From contig JAINUG010000072.1 of the NCBI GenBank assembly GCA_029706075.1, forward strand, positions 4,062,799-4,126,798: a DNA stretch of 64,000 nucleotides, read 5' to 3'. Under the pieces are notes generated by a model. It saw nothing but the letters and a program-made list of their open reading frames with translations. It did no database searches and was not told the DNA's origin. Shown piece after piece: positions 33,630 to 45,404 of this stretch; position 1 is the first letter of the stretch; each line of letters opens with the position of its first letter. Position numbers and translations under genes: made by a program. The stretch comes from Aldrovandia affinis. Its lineage: Eukaryota; Chordata; Actinopteri; Notacanthiformes; Halosauridae.

Positions 33630-36050
33630 CTCTTTCTTTGCTTCAAAAATCTACTATATATGCCTTTCAGAGCATTAACGTCTTCCAACCGCTGCTAATA
33701 AGAGCACTAATGAGCCTTCATCTCCTAATGGCTGTGCCTCTTTTGGGGCTCAGGTCTGCACTTGTTACGGCTTGTGGAGCAGGGCTAATTTGGCTGCACA
33801 AAAGGCCTTACGGGCCGTTCCTAATCTGCTGTATGTGAGAAAAATAGTTTTGCTGGGTAGCAACCTGTTTTCGTGTTCCAGTGAAGCCATGAATTGTGGC
33901 AGAAGATTTCCAAACGGGGCTTGGCTGTGAGCTTGACCCTCCCTGACATGGCAGCTGGGTGTAGCAGGTTTTAGGGCACTGGCTATGGTTGTGACCAGGG
34001 GGAATTGAGGGTTCAGAGTCCCAAAGGGATGGTCTTTTGAACCCTTGAGCAAAGAAGACCCCTGGAAATGATATTTTGTGGGTCTCAAAACACATGGCAA
34101 TTAAGTCAAGATAATTGCCAATGATAAGTGATACAATGTGATCAGTTATATTTGAAAATGGCTTATATGTCAAACAGCTGATGCCATTTTTGTTGCTATG
34201 AGGCACAAACAATACTTGATGTAGAAAGGTGTCAGGTAATATTTTGGTCCCCCCCCGCCCCACCTCCCCCACGGCAACAGTTCCCTGAGATAAATTCTGT
34301 ACCTCCGCTATTTTAAGAAGATTGTTTGTCTGTCAGTGTAGTGGCCTGGCGTTGCGTAAAGTTAAGCCATAACACACACTTGTGATGACGCTCTCGGAGC
34401 ACAGGAGAAAACATTGCTAGCTGATTTATTTTATTTTTTTACTTTTACCTCAAGGTTACAAAGTGGCAGACTGCAGTGATTACACCTACACAGGCATGAC
34501 TGCTGCGCTGATAACACGCGCCTGAGGTGATACTGTTACAAACCGCTGATAGGCAAGTTGCAATTGTACAATTAAAGTAAATTAAAACAGCAATGCTACA
34601 ATTGTGGTGAACTTGTAAGAGCTGGAATCTCATGAAAGCTGCGTGAATGCTCTGTATTTAACCTTAAAAGCATAACCATCCCAAGTAATAGAGCTTTCAC
34701 GCGGTAAGCGCGTCGTCATTAATGAACAAAAAAGGGGAACTTTGAGCACCGAGCACAAATGGGAGAATGGCTGGACGGGACGATGCTATATCGGGTTTGA
34801 GAAACTTCTGATAGCGAGGCACTTTAGGAAATCCGAAAGTAGAAGCGCACTCCGTGCTGCTATTTACGGTCATTTTCAGTGCTCCGCAGCTTTATCTAAA
34901 CATGAATGAGCAATGCCTTTCCACACAGACACACCAATTAGGCAGTTCCAGAAAAAAAACCGTGCGGAGGATGGGAGAGAACGACATAAACACTGGGTGT
35001 CGGGAGAGGGACCCTGGGCCGCAGAGATAAGAGGAGTCAGAGGCAAAGAGACACTTCAGATCCGCGAAAGTGCTTTTCACACCTAGCCCTTCGCCCGCTG
35101 ATCAACCCAGGCACGAGGCGTACGTTAATTCCGACACAGTTTTATATACGATTGTTTTTAATGCCGTCGCTCGAGGTCGTTTGTGCTTTTGCTCGTGTCA
35201 TTCCTCAGGCCGTTTGTGGTTGTTCGTTATGAGTCGTTTGTCTGCTACGCACACCACCCTTTGTCAATAACATATCATTAAATTGTATTTGATTTATGGA
35301 TTAATATCACAGTGCCCGGTCTAAGAACGGCAGAATAAGTAACCCTCGACCCCCAGACATCACTGATAGGATTTCAGGCTCGTCTGCATAATCGCATTTT
35401 TACGATTAATTCCATCAGTAGTCTCCTCCGGGGCGACTCAAAAACAACATCTCTCTCTCTTAAAAAAACAGCTGGAGTTTACCCAGAGCAATTCGGGACA
35501 AGCACTGCACACTCGCTAACACACTCAGAATAATAACCATCAATAATTCATTTTAGCCTGAAGCAAAAAAAAATCCCTAACCTTTGACAGGAAACTGCTG
35601 TGCCAGACCCGTTGTGGTGGTCCGCAGACTGCTCGGCCCCCCACAAATTCAATCCGCCACACCCAGTTTTGGCTTTAACCAGTGAGCCAACTTCCAGCTG
35701 AGCCCCAAAGTGATATTCTTGCAATGTCTATGTGTTATTGTAACGTTGTTGTCATGATGCTACAACTACAACGCATCATCAGCTGTATGCCTGTAACTGG
35801 AGCGCAGCGAACAATGTGTCGAACAGAGACTGTAGTGACCGTGGTCACCCGTTTACACCGCCACTTGCTGTGGCAAGACTGTGAGCCCGTTACATATTAG
35901 CTGGGGAGCCTGGTTTCGCAAAAACTCCTGGTATGATTTATCGGTCGACTTCCAAACCTCAAAAAAGACAGAGTTGAAAGACACCTCTTCTTGACACCGT
36001 AAAAAAACAGCCTTGGGTGCATGAAGTGATCACTCCCTTAGGGGGAAAAA
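33630..36050. other. gene-free unique sequence
   Basis: Most of this stretch is free of recognisable transposons, and 34690-35240 is moderately CpG-rich. It may hold conserved non-coding sequence, but that needs comparison with other fish. No exon is supported. Confidence 0.4.
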
Positions 36051-36059
36051 AACCCACAT

Positions 36060-36260
36060 GAATTTCACGTGAAATATACCCCCAGAAACACGTGTATGTG
36101 TATGTGAATACCTGTGAAGTAAATGTGACAGCATATGATCGTATGATACACACATGTGGCAATATGGCATACATGTGGAAATGTGTGGTATACTCACGAA
36201 TCCCAAGTGAAATGTAAAAAAAACACGTGATTCACATGTGCAGAATTCATGTGATTTTTT
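36060..36260. other. cluster of CACGTG and CACATGTG palindromes
   Basis: Within 200 bases there are three CACGTG sites (about 36067, 36090 and 36223) and several CACATG/CATGTG motifs, many inside longer palindromes such as 'atttcacgtgaaat'. This may be a decayed palindromic MITE or an E-box cluster. Confidence 0.5.
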
Positions 36261-36264
36261 GGTG

Positions 36265-37393
36265 ACGGCTGTTTTAATCTAACCATATAGCACCTCACTG
36301 ATAATGGCAAAGTGGCACTTCACTACCCGTGTATAAGATGCGTGTGTCCTCGAGGGACTGCTCGGGATGATGTCACTGGCATGTGTAATGAGGACCCTGT
36401 GGGGCATCTCTGTGTGGGCACTCAGATGGGATGTGGAAGAGGGTTTGCAGGGGGGTGATCCTTATGAGGCTTCTGGCTCCAATGTTTGAGAGATTTACCC
36501 CTGTGTCGCCAGGAGCCAAAAACAGAGCTTGTCCCCTGAGTGCCCCAACACTCCTCGAACAATAGCTTGCTCCAACAAACACTAGAATCAGATCACCGTA
36601 ATCTCCTCTGCAACCCGGAGCTTGTGAGACTATCGTAATTCCATCTTTTACAGTTTTCCTTCTAAGGGAAACAAACAGCAAAGGTTGGATTCCTGGCAAG
36701 TGACTCCAGATGTTGTTGGCAGCGAGCACCGCGAGCAGCGTCCAAACTCAATACCAGTCCGCAAGGCCTGTGTGGCTTATACTCCATAAAGGAGAGAGAG
36801 GGCAAGAGAAAGAGAGAGAGAGAGGGGTGGGGGGGGTGGCAGAGGTGGAGAGAGGGTAGGGAGATAGACCATGTGAGGAAGAGAGAGAGAGAGGAAGAGA
36901 GAGACGAAAAAGGGAGATAGAGACAGAGGGGAGAGGGTAGAGAGTAGGGAGAAGGTAGGGAGATAGAGAGTGTGAGGAAGAGAGACTCTCTTTGAATGTT
37001 CCACTGAAAGGCTGCAAGTACTTTTAAAAAGGCCACCTGTTCTGGGCATGCAGCATTGGTGCTGACTGCCAGCCAGGCCACCACTCGCTGTAAGTAGGTG
37101 CGTCACCCCCCCCCCCAACACATTATCCTCTCCACATCTCTACCCTCTGACAAAGCATCTGCCCGTTATGAGGTTTGGGGGCGTAACCTCATTCCGCGGA
37201 AAAAAAGGATACATCTAATGGTAAAACTTCACGGAAAAGCGGGACCACTTATAATGATGTGGGCGCTACTTCAAAATCCCGTCTCTTTAAAAAGTCCTGC
37301 ACAGTGAAGCCCAAGAGAAAACTAGAGTGCGCTAACAGATTACGGACAGGATGCGGTGCGATACAAATCTAACACAAAGTGATTAGCAGTGAT

Positions 37394-37432
<39 letters not shown>

Positions 37433-40400
37433 CCACGTGACCAAAATGGGTTTCGTTATCACTGCCCTCTTGTTAAAGTCATTGTTATGACTGAAAGAGA
37501 GCGTGTATCGCTTATTTGGAGGTCAACCTACCAGCCATGTCATGGAGAAAGAACAAGGGAATAATGAAAATGTCTTATTTTTCGTTGTCAGGAAGTGCCA
37601 TTGTCTCAGATGCTCGAGTCCGTGATTGATAGAGTAGATTATCGTTGTAGCCGCAAGCGCCCATCTCGGCGATTACACGGGAGTCAGAAACGAGAGTCGG
37701 TTACCTGTCTGTGCATGCCAAAACTTGACACATATTGACAAAGGAGTCTGACACCGAGAAGGACATTTTGTTACATACTATACTTCAGCAGTGGATGGTC
37801 ATTTGCGAGTCGAAAAGGTAGCTATTATGCACTTTGCAAGCCGATTTATAAAAATTTTAAATGGTAAAAATGGCTAGTTATTGAACAATCATTATTTTGC
37901 GGTCACAAATCTCAATATTTAAATATGTCTTAATTAACTTTATTTTCACTTATTCCAATATGCAATACATACCTTTCCAATTGCATGTTAAAACATTGTA
38001 GGCTATTTGATTAATATGGATTATATTGCATTCGTCGCACCACACCAGATAACATCATCTTAATCAACATAATCTTACATAAATTGTCTCCACCTAATTA
38101 CTGCCGTGCAGTCGAAACTGAAACGTCAATACAAAACTGATCCGGACTGGCGTGATATCATGTTAGACCACCACATATCTACCTCTGGCTCAAGATTCTC
38201 CGTTCCCATTGAGGAATCTTTTTTTTCTTAAGTGTAAAATGTAAAGTCCACAGGTCCACTATCGAGTCCACAGGTAGGACAGCCTACCTTATCGGGTTGC
38301 ATCGCACACAGGCTATACGTTTATTGCCCATTCATGCACATAATGACCTACCTTGAATTGAGTTGATGTAGTTACGTCCACTTGTTTTCTTTTCTCCAAA
38401 TATAATCTTCCTTGCTAAGTTCCTTTCGAAGATAACACTTGGTATTTTTAGCTATCACCCAAACTACAGTAGCCTATCTCTATAGTGTCTGTCGGGACGA
38501 AGCGATATTGTATCGTTAATCACTTATTTCTGCAATACAACGTTCGCAATGCCAATCATACTCAAATATAAATAAAAAAGAATGAGCGATGAAACACTTA
38601 AATTGTACATGGAATTGTGTATGCCCGTCTGTCACTGAGGTCATGCGACCGCTGTGTCCGCACCTCCTTCAGAATGTAGTGGGAAGCATCACTTTCTTGA
38701 CCGCGTTAGAATCTGAACAAAGCCCTGGGAATGACACGGCGCGTTGGTTTCGTCCATTTAGCCTTGTTTTCCCCGAGACAGAAAGACTTCACTGGCAATC
38801 CGCAAAGGTGCAACGATGCAGCGGCTCCGTTCGGTGGGAATGATAGTTGTGTACGTCTGGAGAAAACACGAGCATCGCCCCATCCCTCACACAGTCATGG
38901 CACTTTTTTCAAATCAGCTCTGTTCCGTTCCAGCGGTAGTCCCTAGCTGGACTGCTTTCAGACTGGAGATGGATTTTACGTGTGACCGACAAAGGGAGGA
39001 GGGGAGGTAACGAGCCCAGGCATCTGTTCTCCATTTCCCCTTTGATGCAGCGTCGAGTCGTATTTTCCAGCGTTTCTCCAGAATGCATTCTGTTCTGTGC
39101 TTCCTATTTAGAGTAGCTTTGGGATGTATGCCAATCCGTGCTCCCGGGCTCGACTCATTACTACCTTTTTTTCCCTCTCTCCCTCTCGCTCGCTGCAAGT
39201 TCCAAGAAACACACCCTGCTACGAGTCAGGGACAGACATTCAAAACCAAAACCATATATTTTTTCTTCTTGAAAGCGATCTCCTCATCAAGTAAAAAGTC
39301 CCTTATTAGTTTTCCAGATGGATGGGAGCTGTGACCGGTTTGCTGTGTGTATGTGCGTGAGTCTGTCTATCTCCTGGGCTTTTGGAAGTTAAAAGTCCCG
39401 TATAAAAATGTCAGTCAGTAGCTATGACTATTTTCACGCATATTAGAAATCGTACTGTAAACATACCGTAACAACATTCAAATGCGTTTTGTGTTTGGTC
39501 AGCTTATCAATCAAGCATCACGACCGTCTGAATAAAGCGAGAAAGTAAAAGGATGTACAGTGCACTGCCATGTTGGAGTTTGAAAGACACGTTGTCGCTA
39601 TACCTGTTGACCTGATGATTGATTTACTGGGAAAAGATACACATCAGATACCTGATTCAATTATCCATATTTACAGATCTTTCTGAATACATCTAATTAT
39701 CTGTCTATATATCTATCTATTGATACCACGTTACATGCATGCATATATGCATCCATACATTCATACACATAGATACATTGATAGGGCTTCTGTGACCGAT
39801 TGCATAATTGGGAAGATCAATCAAATGTTTGTTCTGATCATTAATATATCCAGTTTAGCCTATACAATACGCAACAATATATATTACTAAGCCGTAATCA
39901 GTAGGCTACATTAATGAAAACAGGCCAATAGCTATTTTGTATATTCATATTTTTATTTCATGATACAGTCATGTAATCAGGGACATTGTTTACTTTTCTT
40001 CAGCAAGATGCTGCTCTGGCTCCATCTGTTGTTCAAAAGGTGGTGGTACAAAAAAATCTCTTGGATGCGCTTGGTTTTGGAGCAAAACCATTAGTAGCCT
40101 ACGGACACATCATGGTGATTGTTTGCACTGAGAACCATCATCACGTAGATCAAACGAATTGTCCTTCGCGTAGATACAATCGTGCTTCTTTTAAAATCAA
40201 ACTTTATTTTTAAACGCGGTAGCTTTTCTTTCATTTCATTGCTTGTAGAGCTGCAGCTTTGGAGATACACTCCCGCTAGTGTCCGCTGAATTCCTTCACC
40301 GAAAAGGAGCATGTTAATATGACGTATGGTGAGCATCAGACTCTGGAGACTACATACCTTTGGAAAGAGACGGTGAGGGTGTTTGATCCTCAGAATGTGT

Positions 40401-40500
40401 AATGGTGAACTACACCAACAGAGTGGGGTGGATTAATGGGCAAAACTAATGATCAAATGCTGGTGCTCATTATTCAGGTGCCTTTGAAATAAGCATGGTT
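36265..40500. other. gene-free stretch with GA and CA repeats
   Basis: A GA-rich tract lies at 36790-36985 and a (CA)n run at 37397-37431. Bases 38600-39200 are unique and moderately CpG-rich. AT-rich sequence with ATCT repeats lies near 39700. No supported exon. Confidence 0.4.
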
Positions 40501-40555
40501 ATCATATAATTGGAAAAGTGTGTGTGTGTGTGTTGCACTTCATACATGGCGTATA

Positions 40556-41102
40556 CTGGTAACTGCCAAAATAAATGAAACACTTGAAGGGTTCTGGCAG
40601 TTCTGTTATTGTATGGGGTGCATTTTCCTTGCATGGTTTAGGTCCACTCAACCCCTCATTGGGCAAGATAAATGCCAATAAATACAAAGCCATTCTGAGT
40701 GATCACCTTCATCTTACTGTGAAGAATTTCTATCCTGATGGGACTGGTTTCTTCAAGGATGACAATGCACCCAATCCACTGAATTTATTGAGCATGAAAA
40801 TGATGTAAACCGTATGCCATGGCCGTCTCAGTCAGCAGATCTCAACCCAGTTGATCACTTATGGGAGATTCTTGAGCTACGACTGAAACAGCATTTTCTA
40901 CCACCATCAACAAAACACCAAATGATGGAGCTTCTCATGGAAGAATGATGTTGCATCCCTACAACAGAATCCCAAACACTTGTAGGGACTATGCAACACA
41001 TCTATGCCAGGGTGCATTGAAGCTGGTCTGGCAGCTCATGATGGCCCACTGCCCTATTAAGACACTTTATGTTGGCACTTCCTTTATTTTGGCAGGCACC
41101 TG
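40556..41102 (+). mobile_element. Tc1-like internally deleted element
   Basis: The left inverted repeat 'ggtaactgccaaaataaatg' and the right end 'ctttattttggcaggcacct' pair as inverse copies. The interior begins abruptly at a mid-transposase motif (SGSSVIVWGAFSLHGLGP), continues through FKDDNAPN (catalytic Asp) and, after a frame change, SQSADLNPVDHLWEILELRL. Asp replaces the usual Glu in the third catalytic position. The whole N-terminal half is deleted at the same junction as in the copy at 4750. Confidence 0.85.
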
Positions 41103-41344
41103 TATGTATAGTCGTGAAACATACATGCTGTCCTTTAGAATTTGCTGTCCTTTGTTTTTCTTTACTGTGTTTAGACATAATGTGTTGATGCTGGAGCTTT
41201 GAGCACAGCACTGTTAATGAAACAAAAAAAATGAACACATTTTTATTTTCTCCCAGTTTAAAATGCCCAATTTTATACATAGGTCCATTTCATCTATGCG
41301 ACATCCCTGTCAATTCAGGACGGGACAACTCCCTCCCTGGGTGA

Positions 41345-41480
41345 CGCTATGAAGAATTATGTTGTGCCTCGAGGGACTTGAGCCACAGTCGAATCCGACA
41401 CCATCAGGATTCATAACCAGGCCGCGGGGCGCATCCACATACTGGAACCCGGCGTCCTAACAGGACGGGCCACCCAGCGG
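41345..41480 (-). repeat. tRNA-like dispersed repeat, copy 1
   Basis: Read on the minus strand this begins 'gctgggtggcccgtcctgtt' and continues with 'tgtggatgcgccccgcg' and 'tcggattcgactgtggctca'. The same order of blocks occurs on the + strand at 43925. The head resembles a degenerate tRNA promoter, so a SINE is likely. Confidence 0.6.
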
Positions 41481-41570
41481 CACCCCCATGCTCTGATGGT
41501 TTCTGAGGCAGTATAATTTCCATCAGAAGCCCAGCACTGCCGCACAGGATGCGTATGAGAGTTTGCCCGC

Positions 41571-41586
41571 CTGCATGCATGCATGC
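41571..41586. repeat. (GCAT)n microsatellite
   Basis: Four tandem GCAT/TGCA units that are also self-complementary. Confidence 0.7.
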
Positions 41587-42117
41587 GCTTGTCTGGTCTG
41601 GATCTGCAGACTCTCAGAGGTGGCCCCAAGGCTCCCAGACCGCACACTCTTGAGGGGTGGCCGGGCTCGCAGTGCCCCCCCCCGCCTTATAAAGTTACCC
41701 AACAAATAAATTAGGCACAGATACCCCATTGTCTCAGATCTCTCTGTTGTTTTATTGTTCCTCAAAAAGCAGGGAGAGTAATTCATCCACCCTCCGCCCC
41801 ATCGTCCACATCTGCTGTGGCGCGGTTGCATGACTGTGGTGGTGGTTGGTGCTGAGTTGAATGGATTCTATCCATCATCAAAGTACTGTACCACGCTGAT
41901 ACTCCCAAGTGTTGAAGGCCCACGTTTATACAGTACAGCTGCTGTTAACAGCTGCTGGCACATTTTGCTGGTAGAAAAAATCACAGGGAAAGGGGCATAT
42001 CGGTACAAATGGATAGCATGTTTAGTGAAGTTTATTTCTAATGCAGTGTGGAATTACATTCTGAGCTGCGGTATCCAAGCGCAAAGGGCAGATGTTCCAT
42101 ACAAGTCAGACATTAAG

Positions 42118-42340
42118 TGTTGTGCAACACGGTGGTGTCGTTTAATGGTTAGGGATCTGTGCTTGTAACTTAGAGGTTGCAGGTTCAATTCCCAGGTGGG
42201 GCACTGCCATTGTACCCTTGAGCAAGGCACCTAACCTGAATTGCCTAAGTAAATATCCAGTTGTATAAATGGAATGTACAGTATGTAAAGAAATGTGAAC
42301 TGTGCAAAAGGGATAAGAGCATCTGCTAAATGTAAGTCTA
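42118..42340 (+). repeat. tRNA-derived SINE, near full length
   Basis: The head is 'tggtgtcgtttaatggttag' and box B 'ggttcaattcccaggtgggg', followed by 'cccttgagcaaggcaccta' and the tail 'ggataagagcatctgctaaa'. Confidence 0.88.
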
Positions 42341-42384
42341 ACATGTAAAATATAACATGTAACACTGTGATTCACAAGTTACAT

Positions 42385-42490
42385 GGGGACCAGGTAGGCC
42401 TTCGTCAGCTTCGACACCTGATGCAGACCGTGCCTGGTCGAAATGTCATCTTTGCGGTGCAGCTAATAAACTCTTGGTAATTTTCCTTTT
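42385..42490. repeat. possible repeat 3' end
   Basis: The sequence 'ggtcgaaatgtcatctttgc' followed by 'taataaactcttgg' has the form of repeat-element 3' ends found widely in fish. Only one copy lies in the window, so the call is tentative. Confidence 0.3.
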
Positions 42491-43361
42491 TGTGATTCGC
42501 CTTTTGGCCATCATCAGTGCTTACTTTTGGATGTGTGTATTACACACCCTGATACAGAGTCTGTCAGAATCCTGCACAAGAGGGCCCAGGCTTGCTTGGT
42601 TGTCCTGGGTGACCCAGGGGAGAGCTGGGTAACAGTGAAACCACATGGTGATGACTGTCAGGGCCAAGGGCGATGGTGAGTGGACCTATTTTCACCTGAG
42701 CAGGGGGATGCTGTTTTTCATCTAACGGGCGAAAAAAAGGTATTGGCGTAGTTTCATTTTAAAGGGGGTTTTGCTGGAGGAGATGAGGGCCCGAACGAAC
42801 AGCAAGCCCATTGAAAAACTGATGCAATCCAGAGGGGTGCTAGAGAGGGATGTGCTGTCATTAGACAGCTCGCCAGCAGCCGAATTTCAATCTATTTTTT
42901 TTTATTGGCTGCCGATAATGATCCCACGGCTCGGTCCCCGATCTCTGGACTGCACTGAAATGATGTTGCCAGCTCAGAGGTGGTGCGGTGTAGCCAATTA
43001 TCTGCAGACACACCAGATGGCATTCCAGTGAGCCAGTTTGGGCCTATCACAAGAGAATAAGAGTTTTTTTTTTACTGTATTCCAGGCAAATATGAGAAAA
43101 TAAAAAAAGACAGAAATAAAACAGTGAGGGGAAAAAAAGCCCCCCGGCAATGTTTGGCATTCTCGTGAGTTCAGCTATTCCTCTAATTCGCTTTCTCCCT
43201 CTTTCTCCGGGGAGGGTGTTAAAGTTTAATGTGCTCCGCGGGCTTCTCTGCGGGAGCTCGCTGCACCTCCCATTCAGACCTGCTCCATCTGCCCAGGCAC
43301 AGGGCAGGCACACTGTGTGTTTAAACATGCCCGTACTAACCACTAACCAAGGGTACAGGAG

Positions 43362-43434
43362 CACCTGTGTGTGTGTGTGTGCGCATTTGTGTGGGTGTAT
43401 GCGTCCTTGTGGGTGTCTATGTGTGTGTGCACAC
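43362..43434. repeat. (GT)n-rich microsatellite
   Basis: Interrupted GT dinucleotides on the + strand. Confidence 0.8.
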
Positions 43435-43921
43435 ATTATGTGGTGGAGGATGTTGGTTGACCTGAAAAAAAAAAAGTTAAATAGATTGATTGCTATTTGA
43501 TTTATTGATTGATATTTAAAATATCTGGGTAGATTTGTTTTGAATTTGTCCTGTTGTCTTTAAATAGTTCCCCTTGTTCTTCAGATCCATCTGTCTGTTT
43601 GCCCTCTGCTCAGTAGCTATGTGACATGGCTCAGTACTGCTGATTTCCACAGACGGAGCCATGGCGTGATGAAAGGTCTTTGATTCCTATTCCTTTGGCC
43701 AGAGATGAGCATGAACAGTGGATGATCAAACCTGAAGCCTTTAAACCCACAAGACACAAGAGCCGTTATGCATTTTAAATTGTGAAAAAGTTTGCTCTCG
43801 CATTGGGTACTGTAAAACATATTTCAACCAGCCACCACTGGGCTGTGAAGCACTGCAACCACATGTATTTAGTGAGATGGAAGACAACTTACTGGTATCA
43901 AAATGAGAAATGCAAACAGAA

Positions 43922-44215
43922 GGGGGTCTGCTGGGTGGCTCATCTTGTTGAGCAGGTGTTCCGGTGTGTGGATGTGCCCCACAATCTGGTCTCAAATCCG
44001 TGCCTGTGCCAAATCTGTCCGGCTCCCCCGTGGGGTGGTGCATAATTCGCCGTGGCGATGCGCAGGGAGGGTGGGTTTCAATTGCCAGGTTTGTCGGATT
44101 TTCCTCATGCACCAGTGACCTCCTCTGATTGATAGGCCGCCTGCAGTCTGCCTGCGCCAGCTGGGTGTGTAATTGATGGAGGGGTTTCCACTAACGAGAC
44201 CGGCCTTTCCCACAA
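43922..44215 (+). repeat. tRNA-like dispersed repeat, copy 2
   Basis: This begins 'gctgggtggctcatcttgtt' and runs through 'tgtggatgtgccccac' and 'gaccggcctttccc'. It shares its first 110 bases with the inverted copy at 41345. The right part ('tgcagtctgcctgcgccagc') extends further than in that copy. Confidence 0.6.
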
Positions 44216-45088
44216 AAAAGGGAGTATATTTGGGGTTAAAATTGGTTTAAAAGAAGATAGGCTCATCTACATCCATTTTATGGTCAATGAGTTAGGACCA
44301 TGGAATAGATGTTCGCAAAAAAATGACCTGCCACTTCAGCATCCCTTGTTGTACTGTATACTAATGGTAAATGACTCATGGTCTTGCCTTGGGAATGAGC
44401 GGTCAGCCTGTCTGCAGTTTTCCAACCAGTCAGGTTCAGTTTCTCTCAACTTTAAAATGAAAGTCCGATTACCACAGAATGAAGACAGACAAGGTAGAAG
44501 AAATTCTATTGTATGGGATTTGAGATAGGCAAAAAAATAATGTTCTGAATATCAGGTGTATTCAAACGCCTTTTTTAAAACCAATTTTAACTGAAGGTGG
44601 GAGAAGGTGTTGACGCGAATGATACTGGGCCTCAGCCTCGACGTGTTGCTCCTCAGGAGTGCGTTTCCATGCTAACCGTGACACCCGCTGGCCTCCTGAA
44701 CTTCAAAATCGTCAGTCATCCGTTCCGAAGCATTGTCGCTCAACGTCACCAGGGAGACTGAGAGCCGCTCATTGTGGTGTGTAGTGAAACACAGATAAAG
44801 ATTAGGCCAGAGGGCTGGCTGCAGGGATGAAGGGCTCAACCATATGCTTGCGTGGCCCTGCTAAATCAGCATGCTCACGGTGACAGCACGCCGTCGGATC
44901 GACTGTGGGTTCGACCCCCAGCAGGGCCCTGCCAGACATTCAAATTGACATTCATTCCCTCCTTCATGCCACATAAATAGGATAAGCCTATGACACTAAA
45001 CAGCTTATGCTGTGTGTCAAAGAGTGGTGGTTTTGAGGCAGGCATGATACATCATGAAAATACCCTCTGATCTCCTTCCTGTCTGCAT

Positions 45089-45400
45089 TAACAACATAAG
45101 AACATAAGAATACATAATGATGAGAACAGGCCGTTTGGCCCATCTAGGCTCACCATTTCCTAGTCTAAAGAATATCAAATACTGCATGAAGCCGGGAATT
45201 GAATACCCCAAGTGTTTCTGCCTCCACTACATGACCTGGCAAAGCCGTTCCACCCATTGACAGCTCTCTGAGAAAAATACTTCCTGATTGCGGAATTTAC
45301 CTTGAACTAATTCCCACCTGTGCCCTTTTGTTCTGCGAACTGAACTCATCTTAAAAAATGTTTATAGTTAACTTTGTTGTAGTTCTGTTTTATGAATTAA
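45089..45400. repeat. dispersed repeat, copy 2
   Basis: Shares blocks with 26566-26900 and begins with 'aacataagaacataagaata'. It is in the same orientation and diverged by substitutions and small gaps. Confidence 0.75.
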
Positions 45401-45404
45401 AAAA

